Assembly (NCBI GenBank): GCA_023627715.1
Contig: JAMAHW010000088.1
Location: forward strand, 123,281 to 187,280
Direction of reading: 5' to 3'
DNA: 64,000 bases
Origin: Periconia sp. R9002
Lineage: Eukaryota > Ascomycota > Dothideomycetes > Pleosporales > Periconiaceae
A program made the position numbers and the translations under genes. The notes beneath the pieces were generated by a model, which made no database searches, had not been told where the DNA came from, and saw only the letters and a list, made by a program, of their open reading frames with translations. Of this stretch, positions 33,625 through 44,224 are shown piece after piece; positions within the stretch are counted from its first letter, which is position 1, and the number at the start of each line of letters is the position of its first letter.

Positions 33625-35207
33625 CTATTCCTTCCTTCTCCGCATTCCTACTTTTAATGCAAGCGGTTTCCTCAAAAATCCTTCTCTAGTCTCCATCTCC
33701 TCTTGCCTAAGCTCAAATTCATAGCGCCTGAATACAGTGCCCACAATAAGCGCCAACTCCATCTCAGCGACATTTCTTCCCACACAGGCACGGGGACCAT
33801 AACTAAACGGAATGAATGCAGCTTTCTGCTGCTCGGTGATCTTTTCCCAACGTTCGGGGCGGAATTCCGAGGCGTCGGCTCCCCAAATCTTGGAGCTATG
33901 GTGAATGGTATATGTCGGAACTGAGAGCACGACGCCTTGGGGAATGTGCACGTCTGAATTTGGCAATGTGATGCCGGGACCAGGAGGAACCACACGAGGC
34001 AGACCAAGCGACGAGGTGGAATGGATGCGCATTGTCTCTTTGATCACGGCGTCTAGGTATGGCAAGTCTCTTACTTGGCTGAACATGGGCACGGTGTTGG
34101 GATTTGGTAATGCGGCGTCAAGTTCCTGTTGGAGTTTGCGAGTGACTTGGGGATTTCGCAGGCAGTGATAGAGCAGCGCACAGGCAGTGTTGCTGGTCGT
34201 GTCTGAGCCAGCGATCAATTGTGTAAGAGCTTCGGCTGTAAGCTCTTCACGGCCCAATCTGGCGCCTGTTTCGTCACGTCCTTCCATGAGGCGGGCTAGG
34301 AGGTCCACACGGTCGCTAGGCTTGGAAAGACGCTCATTGACGCGGGCGATGGCGATACCAGCAAGGTTTTGAACTGCAGCTACGCCCTTGGAAAAGAAAG
34401 GGTCTGGAAGATAGGCTGCGTACGGCTTAAGTTGGGGCAGAATGCCAATAGTACTACAGTGCGAGCGCCCAATCAGTCAATGTATTGGTCCCTAAAGCAC
34501 TAAACAACATACCTTGAAACCTCACCTCTTCTGTTCAGAACGTCGATGGCGGGCGCGTAAGTCGGGTCACTATCGGGCGTCTTCTTTACTTCGGCAATGT
34601 CCTGTCCCTTTTCCAGCATGCCAAAAGGAGCTCCAAAGGCCAGGTCCCCAATGACATCGAAAGCTAGGTAGTTGAACCAGTGCAAAGCATCCATATGGTA
34701 GTATCCATTCTTTTCCTCGGATGAAGCGGAAGCAGCACGACGGTCCCACTGCTTCCGCAACTCCTCCAGGTTGTGATGGATGTACTGTTCGAACTGACCC
34801 ACCGACTTTGCAGAAAAAGTATGAGCAACTGTTTTGCGTTTGCGTGTATGTTCGGAACGATCGCGCGTATTGAACAGGCCACGGCGAATGGAGACGAAGG
34901 CGTCGTAGTAATCACTTTTTAAGAAGCCATTGCCATGGCCATAAATGATGGGTATAGCATCGGCATCGGCGACACTGACATGGTTTGGTTGGATTCTCAC
35001 GAAGGTCCCATACTTTTTGTGAGCGTCATCAACAGCAAGGTAGCGTCGGCCTCGTCGACATTGATATAGGAGCCAGAGGTTCGTGAATGCAGCGGGGAAT
35101 GGTGCGGGTATACGTCGGATAGACCAATTACGAATGTAGGGGAGAAGGTAGTAGAGGATAGGAAGCAGAAGGAAGGCGTAAGGTGTAATGAAGTTGGAAA
35201 TAAACAT
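33625..35207 (-). CDS. Cytochrome P450, CYP53-like (benzoate 4-hydroxylase family), 507 aa
   Basis: Exons 34513-35207 and 33625-34453 join across a 59-base intron, giving 507 residues. The N-terminal hydrophobic helix (ITPYAFLLLPILYYLLPYI) anchors it to the ER. Seen motifs are AGSDTTS in the I helix, ETMR of the ExxR pair, the PERW loop, and the heme loop FSYGPRACVGRN with Cys455 as the iron ligand. The segments GAPFGMLEKGQDIAE, VLNRRGEVS, LLARLMEG and METREGFLRKPLALKVGMRR match what I know of CYP53 enzymes. These para-hydroxylate benzoate with a P450 reductase, feeding 4-hydroxybenzoate into the protocatechuate/beta-ketoadipate route, and detoxify aromatic plant compounds. All key residues are present. 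Substrate is inferred from family. Confidence 0.92.
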
Positions 35208-35978
35208 GCTCGTATAGAGGATGATTGATCAAATAGATAGGATTGATTCAACGTTGCTATGGATGGCTGGGTGTGATGGAAGGAAGGCAGCCGGTCAGTC
35301 GTCTTTATAGTTGACTCGAGTGCCTATCCGTTCCCATCCGTTGCCATGAAGCGACCGTCGCAGCGTCTCAAGACATGCAGCATCCCAAACCGGCGTCAGA
35401 TAGCACAGCAAAAGGCGGAGTCTAGGGAGCCGGCATCACACCCCGACCCCGCGTTTTCTTCTGGTGGGGTCGTCCCCATTACCGCCCATCCATGCCGTCC
35501 GAGTTAGCCCCGATCAATCGGCAAAGGGCCTGCATGTGCCTCGCTTACTCGTGTCAACATCATCGGGCCACAACACCACGCCACGTAACTGACTACCAAA
35601 AATACGTACATACCTACATATATATCTATATAAATTTATATGGACGGACGTAGGACACTAGAGAAAAACATCATATTTTTTTCAGAGCAAACACAACGAG
35701 ATGGAATAAACTACAATCATGACATCCCCCGTTGCCCTCATCCATGGCGTCCAAGGACAAGAGAGGTGACAATCATACCAACTACATGTACTTTTGATTT
35801 CCCCAACGCCGAAGCACGTGGCCCTCAGAGCACCATCCATATAGGCCTGCAATATCAAACCCAACCCAGTGATGCCGTGGCACATATGGCATATATAAGT
35901 CCATTACTTACCATCGCCCTTCGCCCAAGCAGACATGCAAGACTGACAGCGATCGAACGTGACGTTTATGTCTGCAAT
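35208..35978. other. Spacer between CYP53-like and Gar2-like genes
   Basis: The left third is the P450 promoter and the right third the 3' UTR of the Gar2-like gene. A TATATA-rich segment lies near 35,617-35,640. No separate gene. Confidence 0.5.
35303..35309 (-). promoter_or_regulatory. TATA-box-like element of the CYP53-like gene
   Basis: On the minus strand this reads TATAAAG, about 97 bases upstream of the ATG at 35207. Consensus and distance fit a fungal TATA box. Confidence 0.45.
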
Positions 35979-37524
35979 TTAGAACGTGACTTTGTTTCCT
36001 TTGAAGTCACCAAAGCCTCCTCGATTGGTAGAAGCAAAGCCTCCGCGACCGCCACCGCGACCTCCGCGGCCTCCGCGACCACCACCTCGTCCGCCGAAGC
36101 CACCGCGTCCGCCGCCACGTCCACCGCGGTCACCGAAACCGCCACGTCCTCCACGCCCGCCGCCTCCACCGTTGTCCTCACGGGGAGTAGCATAGTCGAC
36201 GCGAATAGACCGACCATCCACTTCAGTGCCGTTCATGCTTTCAAGGGCAGCCTTTGCTTCATCAACAGTGTTGAAGTCAACATAGCCGAAGCCTTTGGGG
36301 TTACCAGACTCCCTGTCGGTGGGCAGAGAGACGCGAGAAATCTCACCGAAGGCACTGAATGCCTCGTGAATCGAGTCGTTGGTGGAATCGAAAGACAGAT
36401 TACCAATGAAGAGCGTGTTGCTGGGGTTGCTAGGCTTGTCACCGAAACGAGCCGCCCGGTTGTTGGACTTCTCCTTGGGATTGTTATTGTTTTGACGGGG
36501 AGTGCTGAAGTCAACGTTGAGAGGGCGGCTGTCGAGGTCCTTTCCATGCATCTCCTCCTTGGCCTTGGCCGCAGATTCAGCAGAGGCGAACTCAACGTAA
36601 CCGAAACTATCCAGGTTAGTATGTCTACCAAGTGTTGTTACAAGTCAAACGTACCCCTTGGCACGACCCGTATCACGGTCGGTGATGATGCGGCAGCCAA
36701 CAATCTCACCAAACGACTCGAATTCGCGAGCGAGCCACTCCTCATCAATGTTCCAGCTAAGGTTGCCAACGAAAAGGTTCTTGACGCCCTCCTCTTCCGT
36801 CTTGGCCTTCTTGACAGTTGGCTCAGCCTCATCCTCAGCCTTTCGTTTCTTGGAAGGAGCTTCCGCCTCCTCGCTCTCGCTGGAGTCAGAGTCTTCGGAA
36901 TCGGAGTCAGAGTCGGACGAGTCGGACGAGTCGGAAGAAGCCTATATTTGTGAGTATGCGGGTAGAATTATGTGGGACAGATATATATACCTCAGTCTTC
37001 TTGGCCTCCTTCACCTGAGCAGGAGCCTCCTCTTCATCAGACTCAGACGAGTCGGAATCAGAGTCGGAGTCGCCCTCGGAAGATGAATCATCCTTGGCAG
37101 CGGGCTTGGAGACGACAGAAGTCTTTGTGCCATTTGCTTTAGGAGCCTCCTCCTCGCTCTCGCTGTCCTCCTCTTCGTCACTGCTGTCAGAGGAATCGGA
37201 GCTTTCCGCAGCAGTCTTAGTAGCTTTAGTAGCACCATTGGCCTTAGCCTTGATGGGAGCTTGAGCTTCAACTTCTTCATCACTGCTAGAAGAAGAGCTG
37301 TCGCTCTCGCTATCAGACTCGCTGTCGGAGGACTCAGGCTCAGGAGTAGGCTCCTTCTTAGTCTTCTTTGACTTCTTCAGTTTCTCGGCGGTGGACTTGG
37401 CAATCTCCTTGCTCTTCGACTTGGAGGACTGAGCCGGCTTGGTGACGCGGCCTTCCTTGACGGGAGCGATGGCCTTCTTGGAAGACTTGGTGGCATCGGC
37501 CTTGGTTGATTTTGTTTTAGACAT
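35979..37524 (-). CDS. gar2: Nucleolin/Gar2-like nucleolar RNA-binding protein, 482 aa
   Basis: Exons 36991-37524, 36655-36941 and 35979-36606 join across introns of 49 and 48 bases, giving 482 residues. Order of parts: a Lys-rich N-terminus (KKSKKTKKEP); about 150 residues of alternating Ser and acidic runs, a classic casein-kinase-2 substrate pattern; RRM1 with NLFVGNLSWN and KGFGYVEF (split by intron 2 at the RNP1 motif); RRM2 with TLFIGNLSFD and KGFGYVDF; and a C-terminal RGG box of about 55 residues rich in Gly-Arg. This is the layout of S. pombe Gar2, yeast Nsr1 and animal nucleolin, which bind pre-rRNA and U3 snoRNA and serve 18S rRNA maturation. It is transcribed divergently from the Alg6 gene. 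Confidence 0.93.
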
Positions 37525-38473
37525 GGTTGATGATGTCTATAGTTCTGCCAAGTATCAGTAGTCTGTAAAGATGATCAAATGATGGAAAAAACACGGCAAA
37601 GGTCCATTCGCTCGCGGGCGCAGAATCTCGAGCAGAATGCAATGCGCCTACAGCCCACTTCTTGGATGTCTCAAACGAAAAGCCCACAGGTATCTCTCGG
37701 AACCGCACGAGACGGTAATCCCTCAAGCCCACGAAAAGCCCACAAGAACCCACAGAAGATTGACTTCAAGGCGCAGTGTTCCCACAAATGCCGAGAAGAC
37801 AAAGTAAGAAACCCTCGATAGCGAAAAGCCTTTGCCAGATCTGAGTGCGCCGTCAAGAGCGACGGGCGATCTGCTATGTTTGTGTAAAGGAAAAGTATGC
37901 CGCAATGCCCACTGACTTGATCAATATTGTAATTGGATGGATGGATATACTCGAGAGTCGCAGTTCTCTCTGGTGTATAAAATGCCCTCAGTGACCCACG
38001 AAGCCCTCAGAAGCCCTCAAATGGATAAGTTGAAGAGATATGCCGGAGTGAAAGAAGAAAAAATGGAAGATGTGGTGATGGGTAGAGAAGAAGGAGGAAG
38101 GAAGGAAAACGCTGGAGGCAGGCAGAGGCAGAAATACTTTTCTGCCGAGAGGGAAAAAATAAAAGCGGGGCGGGGTGACCAAAGCTCCACGGCGGTGAAG
38201 CGTGAACCGCAGCTATGCCCCGTCGGGAAGTATTAGCGAGACCCTTCAACTTGGCTGCGTGGATAGCAGAGTGTTGATTAGGTAGGTAGGTAGATGTCTA
38301 CATTGGTACCTACCCATCTACCACAAGTCAATACGTACGCTTCATGTGTGATGGAACAATCGGTCGCTCGAGGATAGAGAGATCCACGTCCACCCCATTC
38401 CTCTGACAACGAACTGCGACAGCACAGGCACATCTGTCACAAAAACAAAAAGAATTAACACTTCCAACGTGGT
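37525..38473. other. Divergent promoter region, gar2-like and alg6
   Basis: This 949-base region serves two genes reading outward. It contains repeated AAAGCCCAC/AAGCCCTC words near 37,676-37,745 and 38,001-38,022, and a TAGG tetranucleotide run at about 38,279-38,293. No gene was seen. Confidence 0.5.
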
Positions 38474-40300
38474 ATGGCTTCGCCGGGCCATAAGCCTCGA
38501 CGGCGAAGAAAGATCGAGGAAGGGTCGCTCGCCCACATCGCCCACGGCACCGTTGACATTGACATCCAGCATTCCGACGTTCGGAAGCCTGCGTTTCCCC
38601 TAGTCGCCTTTCTCTGGCCTGCTAAAGGCACCGTCTCGCAATGGGTCACGATCCCTCTGGTCCTCATGGTTGTTGGCCTTTTCCGTTGGACCACGGCCCT
38701 TTGGGATTACTCTGGCTTCCAGTCTCCGCCCATGCATGGCGACTTTGAGGCCCAACGCCACTGGATGGAGGTCACAGTCCACCTCCCCGTCTCCCAATGG
38801 TACTTTTACGATCTGGATTGGTGGGGGTTGGACTATCCCCCCCTAACTGCTTACCACAGTTGGCTGCTGGGAACCATGTAAGTAAGCCCTTTGCAACCTT
38901 CAAACCATATATCTCGACACGTCTGCTAACGTATGCATTGCAGCGGCTCTGCTATCAACCCAGACTGGTTCGCCCTCTATCGTTCCCGAGCTCTCGATAA
39001 TCCCTCGTTGAAAATCTACATGCGGGCAACCGTGTTCTTTTCAGAGTACTTGATCTACATTCCAGCCATCATCGTCTGTCTCCGCCGATACTCACGAGCC
39101 GAAAAGGTCAATGTTTGGGAAGCGTCCATTGCCTTGACGGCTGTGCTGATGCAACCCGCCAACATGCTGATTGACCATGGTCATTTTCAGTACAACACAG
39201 TCATGCTTGGTCTAGCCGTGGCAAGCATGTCTAGCATGCTAGCGGGCCGTCATCTGTGGAGCTGTGTCTTCTTCGTGGGAGCTCTTGGTTTCAAGCAAAT
39301 GGCCCTTTTCTACGCACCCGCTGTGTTCGCTTATCTCCTTGGTATTTGTGTTTTTCCCAGGATCAATATCGTGCGGTTCTTTGCCATAGCCTTGGTCACC
39401 GCGGCCTCTTTTCTTGTTCTCTATCTTCCCTTCATCGCAGGTGTTGTGTACAACACGTATGACGTTGTATCGCAAAAGGGCTTGCCTAAACCCCCATTAC
39501 TCGCATCTTTACCCATCAGGCTTGACGAGGATGGTTGGTATTACCCAGTCATCCTCCAGTCAGCTCAGTCGATACACAGAATCTTTCCTTTTGCCAGAGG
39601 TTTATTCGAAGATAAGGTCGCCAACATATGGTGCACCGTCCACACCTTCCATAAACTAGGCCAGTATCCCGGCGCGCTTCTTCAAAGAGCCGCCCTTGGT
39701 GCTACGTCCCTTGCCATTGCGCCACCCTGCTTCATTATTTTCCTAAAACCACGAAAGGAACTGGTACCGCTTGCCCTGGCCACAACTTCTTGGGGTTTCT
39801 TCCTTTGCTCGTATCAGGTTCATGAGAAGAATGTCTTGCTTCCTTTAATGCCTATGACGTTATTGTTATGTGGAAAGGGAGGACTCCTGCCGTCCATCCG
39901 CGCCTGGGTCGGGTTGGCGAATATGCTTGGAGTGTGGACCATGTTTCCGCTACTCAAGAGAGATGACCTTCGGGTGCCTTATTTTACGCTGTCGCTACTA
40001 TGGGCCTATCTTCTTGGCCTACCTCCAGTCTCGTTTTCGGCATATCAAGAGGGAACTTCGGGTGGCCTGAGCCTGATTACCAAGATTCTTCATCTCAACA
40101 TATATCTGGCGATGGTTGGATGGCACATTGTGGAAGCTTTTGTTGCCACACCAATAGGCAAGCCAGATCTCTGGGTAGTGGCGAATGCAATACTTGGCTG
40201 TGGTGGATTTGGTCTTTGTTATCTATGGTGTCTGTGGATCTTGGTGTGGAAGAGCGAAGTATTTGGAAAGTCGCAGGTGAGGAAGAGCAAAACGCAATAA
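38474..40300 (+). CDS. alg6: Dolichyl-P-Glc:Man9GlcNAc2-PP-dolichol glucosyltransferase Alg6, 586 aa
   Basis: Exons 38474-38877 and 38944-40300 join across a 66-base GTAAGT intron with a GCTAAC branch site, giving 586 residues. After a basic cytosolic N-terminus a first membrane helix leads to a lumenal loop with the GT57 family signature DLDWWGLDYPPLTAYHSWLL. More than ten hydrophobic segments follow. GFKQMALFYAPAVF and VHEKNVLLPLMPM are also strongly conserved in Alg6/Alg8. Alg6 adds the first alpha-1,3 glucose to the lipid-linked oligosaccharide on the lumenal side of the ER, using dolichyl-phosphate glucose, before transfer to protein. Alg8 is the related alternative; the HEKNVLLPL context and length favour Alg6. 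Confidence 0.93.
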
Positions 40301-40723
40301 AGTTGGGTGATTTCCTCGGTAGAAGTTTCAAGATTTCATCCAGCGGCGGACAAGTTGTCATCGAGATACCCCTTATTACATTCGGAGCAAAAGTGGAGTG
40401 CATTCATTGAATTGTACACCGAGGACAATTCACACATTAATGCAGTTTAGCGCATACATATATTAATTGGATTACGGCTATTATTAATTCGCAGGTCGCA
40501 CATGAAGCTAGTTTATTGCCCCACGTTGTGTACGACGGTGTTTTGAACGCGCTCTTCTCGTAGTATGCAAACATGTTTCATAGCTAACCCACTAATATAC
40601 ATTCGAGCACCGCTCGATCTAGCCATTTTAGTTCTACAGCCATGACATTCGCTATTCGTACAACGCACTGCATTTTACATAGTGGCGTGTGGACCACCCC
40701 AGACTCCAAGTTGGCCCCGGAAC
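40301..40723. other. Convergent spacer between alg6 and cox17
   Basis: This contains the 3' UTRs of two convergent genes; AT-rich with no coding potential. Confidence 0.5.
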
Positions 40724-41142
40724 CTATATGCTGAAGCCGTATCCAGCCATGCAATCCTTGTACTTGGTTACGAGGTCTTTGCATTCCTCTTGCGGGTTGT
40801 TTGAATTTGAAAAGAGCATGCACTCATCGCGCTTGGCTTTCTCGTCGGTACAAACACAGCAGGGCTGTGGTGCATGCGGCAGACAAAAATTAGCTATGCA
40901 TTGTCTATCCACGAGTTGGATTCTCGGCAATCCTTTATACGATTGATGGGTGAGAAGGAGCGAAGCGGCGTACCTTTGGTTTTGCGGGGCCGCCGGTGCT
41001 GGTTTTCAGGTCTGTAGCCATATTTGCGGCGGTCGGGGGTGGTGGAGGCGCGGGTGCTGTGTATGGTACATGAGTCGATTGAATTGTTCGTAGGCGCGAT
41101 GGGAGGTTGAAAAGGGAGCGTACCTGACTGATTCGAGCCCAT
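40724..41142 (-). CDS. cox17: COX17 copper chaperone, 80 aa
   Basis: Three exons, 41124-41142, 40974-41056 and 40724-40864, give 80 residues; introns are 67 and 109 bases. The last exon starts exactly at the copper site PCCVC. Then come the paired CX9C motifs: C-TDEKAKRDE-C and C-KDLVTKYKD-C, ending MAGYGFSI. These cysteines form the coiled-coil-helix disulfides made by the Mia40 route. COX17 hands Cu(I) to Sco1 and Cox11 in the mitochondrial intermembrane space for cytochrome c oxidase assembly. The N-terminal 35 residues are Pro/Ala-rich and longer than in yeast. It is transcribed divergently from the RanGAP gene with 458 bases between starts. Confidence 0.95.
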
Positions 41143-41600
41143 TGTGAGTGTGCTTGTTTTTTTGTGTGAATTGTGAGGCGATGACGGTAGTGTGTCAATG
41201 GTGTTGATGGAAGCCGTAGGAAGCGTACATGTACATCTTGCTGCTTAGAAATTATGGCGCTCATGTCATGGCCTGGCGTGGAGACTGGAAAGCTTGGCAC
41301 TTCCGACGTGCTCCGTGTGGTCCGTCACACCCACTGACGCGGAGAAACGTCGGAGCGGAGCCCAAGGCCAGTCCAGCCCAGCTCAGCCCCGCCCGCGGCA
41401 ACGCGCATGGATGGTGCAGCTGGCAACCACAAACAAATCTTTCTTTTGCTTCTCTCCCACCCCACCCCCACACATTCCACATACATTACGCGCATATAAA
41501 CACTGTTGCTGCCTTTGTTGTCTGGAGAGGTAGCTGCTCAGACCCGACCAGATTTCCTTCCCTGCGCATCCCCAAACTCTATCTGACGACTATACCCACC
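41143..41600. promoter_or_regulatory. Divergent promoter, cox17 and RanGAP gene
   Basis: A 458-base region separates the two ATGs. A TATA-like CATATAAA at 41493-41500 lies about 105 bases before the RanGAP ATG. A GGCCAGTCCAGCCCAGCTCAGCC segment lies centrally. Confidence 0.5.
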
Positions 41601-42940
41601 ATGGCGGGATCCAACGTCTTCTCGCTAAAAGGGAAGGGTCTCAAGCTCACGACAGCTGAGGATATCGAGCCACATTTGAAAGAGTTGAAAGAAAACGATG
41701 ACGTTGAAACTGTCGAGTTCCTGGGCAACACTATCGGCATCGGGGCGAGCGAAGCCCTGGCCGAAGTTCTCAAGACCAAGAAGAAGTTGCAGGTTTGTTT
41801 ACCCCTCCTGTCGTCCCTCCCCGCAGAGTCATAATTAACCCCCCCTCCCAAAAACAGGTCGCAAACTTCGCCGACGTCTTCACCGGCCGCCTTCTTTCGG
41901 AAATCCCAACTGCGCTTTCCCATCTCCTTACGTCTCTCTTGACGCTACCTAATCTGTATACTGTCGATCTCTCTGATAATGCCTTTGGCTTGAATACCCA
42001 GGCGCCCCTTGTCGATTTTCTCTCTCAACACGTTCCCCTCCGCCACCTCATCCTCAATAACAATGGTCTTGGCCCCGCAGCCGGTGTCCTCATCGCCGAT
42101 GCACTCACATCGCTCGCCGAGAAGAAGGAGTCTGCCAGGAAGCAAGGCAAGGACGTGCCCGACCTCGAGACGGTCATCTGCGGTCGGAATCGGTTGGAGA
42201 ACGGCAGCATGGCTGCCTGGGCCAAGGCATACGCCGCACACAATAAAGTCAAAAAGGTTAAGATGGTGCAGAATGGCATCCGCCAGGAAGGCATCACACA
42301 TCTCCTGACCAATGGATTGTCGCACGCGACTGAAATTCAGGTCCTCGATCTTCAGGACAACACGTTCACGGCCATGGGCGCCAAAGCGCTCAGCAACGTC
42401 GTCGGCAACTGGACCACTATCCAGGAGTTAGCCGTCGGTGATTGCCTGCTCAGCGGCCGCGGCGGCATTGCCCTCGCAGGCGCCTTGCAAAAGGGCAACA
42501 ATGCCAAGCTCGAGGTCCTCCGCCTCCAGTACAACGATATCAATGCCAAGGGCATCGCTGGGCTCGCTGAAGCGCAGTCGAAGCTTCCTGCCCTTCGCCG
42601 CATTGAGCTCAACGGCAATAAATTCGAAGAAGAAGACCCCTCGATTGCTTTATTGCGCGAGATCCTTGAGAAGCGCAAGGATGCTGCCGATGGTGTTGGG
42701 GAGGATGATGATGAGTACTGGGGGCTTGATGAGTTGGATGAGTTGGACAGCGATGACGAGGAGGACGAGGATGAGGCCAAAGTGGGCAGCGACGATGAAG
42801 AGGAGGGGGTTAAGGTGGAAGAGAAGGCTGCACGGGAACTGATCGATGCCGACAAAGCCGAAGCAGAAAACGTGGCACAGGAGCAGGATCCAAAGGTGGA
42901 CGATTTAGCGGATCAATTATCCAAGACTGAAATCAAGTAG
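41601..42940 (+). CDS. rna1: Ran GTPase-activating protein (RanGAP/Rna1), 424 aa
   Basis: Exons 41601-41792 and 41858-42940 join in phase 0 across a 65-base intron, giving 424 residues. The body is a series of leucine-rich repeats of the ribonuclease-inhibitor type: VETVEFLGNTIGIGASEAL, LYTVDLSDNAFG, LRHLILNNNGLGPAAG, LETVICGRNRLENGS, IQVLDLQDNTFTAMGAKAL, LEVLRLQYNDINAKGI, ALRRIELNGNKFEEED. The last 90 residues are highly acidic (DELDSDDEEDEDEAK), as in yeast Rna1 and S. pombe rna1p. The protein stimulates GTP hydrolysis by Ran in the cytoplasm and so sets direction for nuclear transport. Fungal forms lack the SUMO-attachment domain of animals, as here. Confidence 0.95.
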
Positions 42941-44224
42941 ATGGCAGCAGCAACATGGCTGGTAGGCGTGGTGTTTGGAAATGAAATGGTTAGGTAGGTA
43001 GCCATGATTAGAATCAGGTAAGATGGGGATAAGTTGGATTTTGCATGTCCAAGGGGGGGGGGGGGGGGGTATGTGTTGTATATGTCACGACGAGGTAAAT
43101 AACTAGCATGAATCAAACGCTGCTGTCTTTTTATTTTCTTCGTCTATTTTTTTTTTCGCATGAATTGGATACATAGCTATACATAGCGAGACACATAGGT
43201 AAGGTACATGATTATATTTATGTAGGGAGTCGTGGGAGTGAAGGATGGATGACGGCGGTGTTGAGGAGGGATGAAACCCCCACGCGGAGTAGTGGACATT
43301 AGGGAGACAGGGATGGAAGGAGGCAGCCAGCAGTTTTGGTGGCGATAAGGTCACTCAGTGGACTGTCCAGTCAGGTCTAGGTACGGGAGCAGAGGTTTGA
43401 TGAGGGCAATCTCGGTCCCATCTCACAGGCACAGACTAGTCTCAGGCCAATTAGTTAGCTGTGTACAGGAATAATGTATGATGCGGTTGGTGGTGAATAT
43501 CTTGCCAAAAGTTGCAACGGCAGGCGCACGAGCTAGCCGGGTCGGGAGGAAAAGATGGGACCTGCATCTCAAAATGACGTTGTGTTCCGTTTCTAGACCA
43601 GCCAAAAAAAGCCTTGTTATGTGTGCCCGTTTTTATTTTGCACTCGTCCACTCAGCGCCCGCCCGAGTCCCTTGGCCGTGGCGTGGCGCCATCCTCTCAC
43701 TCATCGGTACATCGGTACCAATTGTGTCTACTATCTGGGAAGAAGATGAAGAACTAGATTCTCAAGTAGTAGTAAAATGGTAGAAAAGACGGTAAAGTCT
43801 ATCCTGCTATTCTACTTGGTTCGGATCCCACCATCAGGATAGACAACAAAGGGCCCTCTAGGCGTTGTATGTAGAGTGGTGCGTGTTGCGAGTGCGGGCT
43901 ATTTTTCGACCTGGGTGCATTGCATGGGTACCCCTACTTCTCTACCACGTACCCGTCACTACTGCGATATCTATCCCCCCTTCCCGTGCCACCACTTGTT
44001 TTCTCCTCAGGACCCATCATCCACCTTTTTCGCTCGTTAATCCTCTTTTCCCTTTGTTCATCAACCCCCTACGCCAAACACTCTCTTGATCGTTCCCACG
44101 TCATCCTGCAAACGGACGGACAATCCCAGGCACGGGGGAGGACCCATTCGTTTACCAACCTGTCATTGGAACACATCCCTCCCTTGCAACCCTTTTTTTG
44201 GGCCTACAAGTAGATCCACCCGCC
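42941..44224. other. Intergenic region between RanGAP and channel genes
   Basis: A G17 run at 43053-43069 lies in the 3' flank of the RanGAP gene. From about 43,900 the plus strand is C/T-rich, consistent with the promoter and 5' UTR of the downstream channel gene. No gene was seen. Confidence 0.5.

Noticed and set aside
28628..35207. Secondary-metabolite gene cluster
   Set aside because: Only two tailoring-type enzymes are present, separated by alpha-tubulin, with no synthase, regulator or dedicated transporter nearby.
35640..36953. 437-codon plus-strand open frame
   Set aside because: It is antisense to the Gar2-like gene, whose RRM, RGG and Ser/Asp tracts and introns are clear on the minus strand. 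The frame is open because of the biased codon composition of those tracts.
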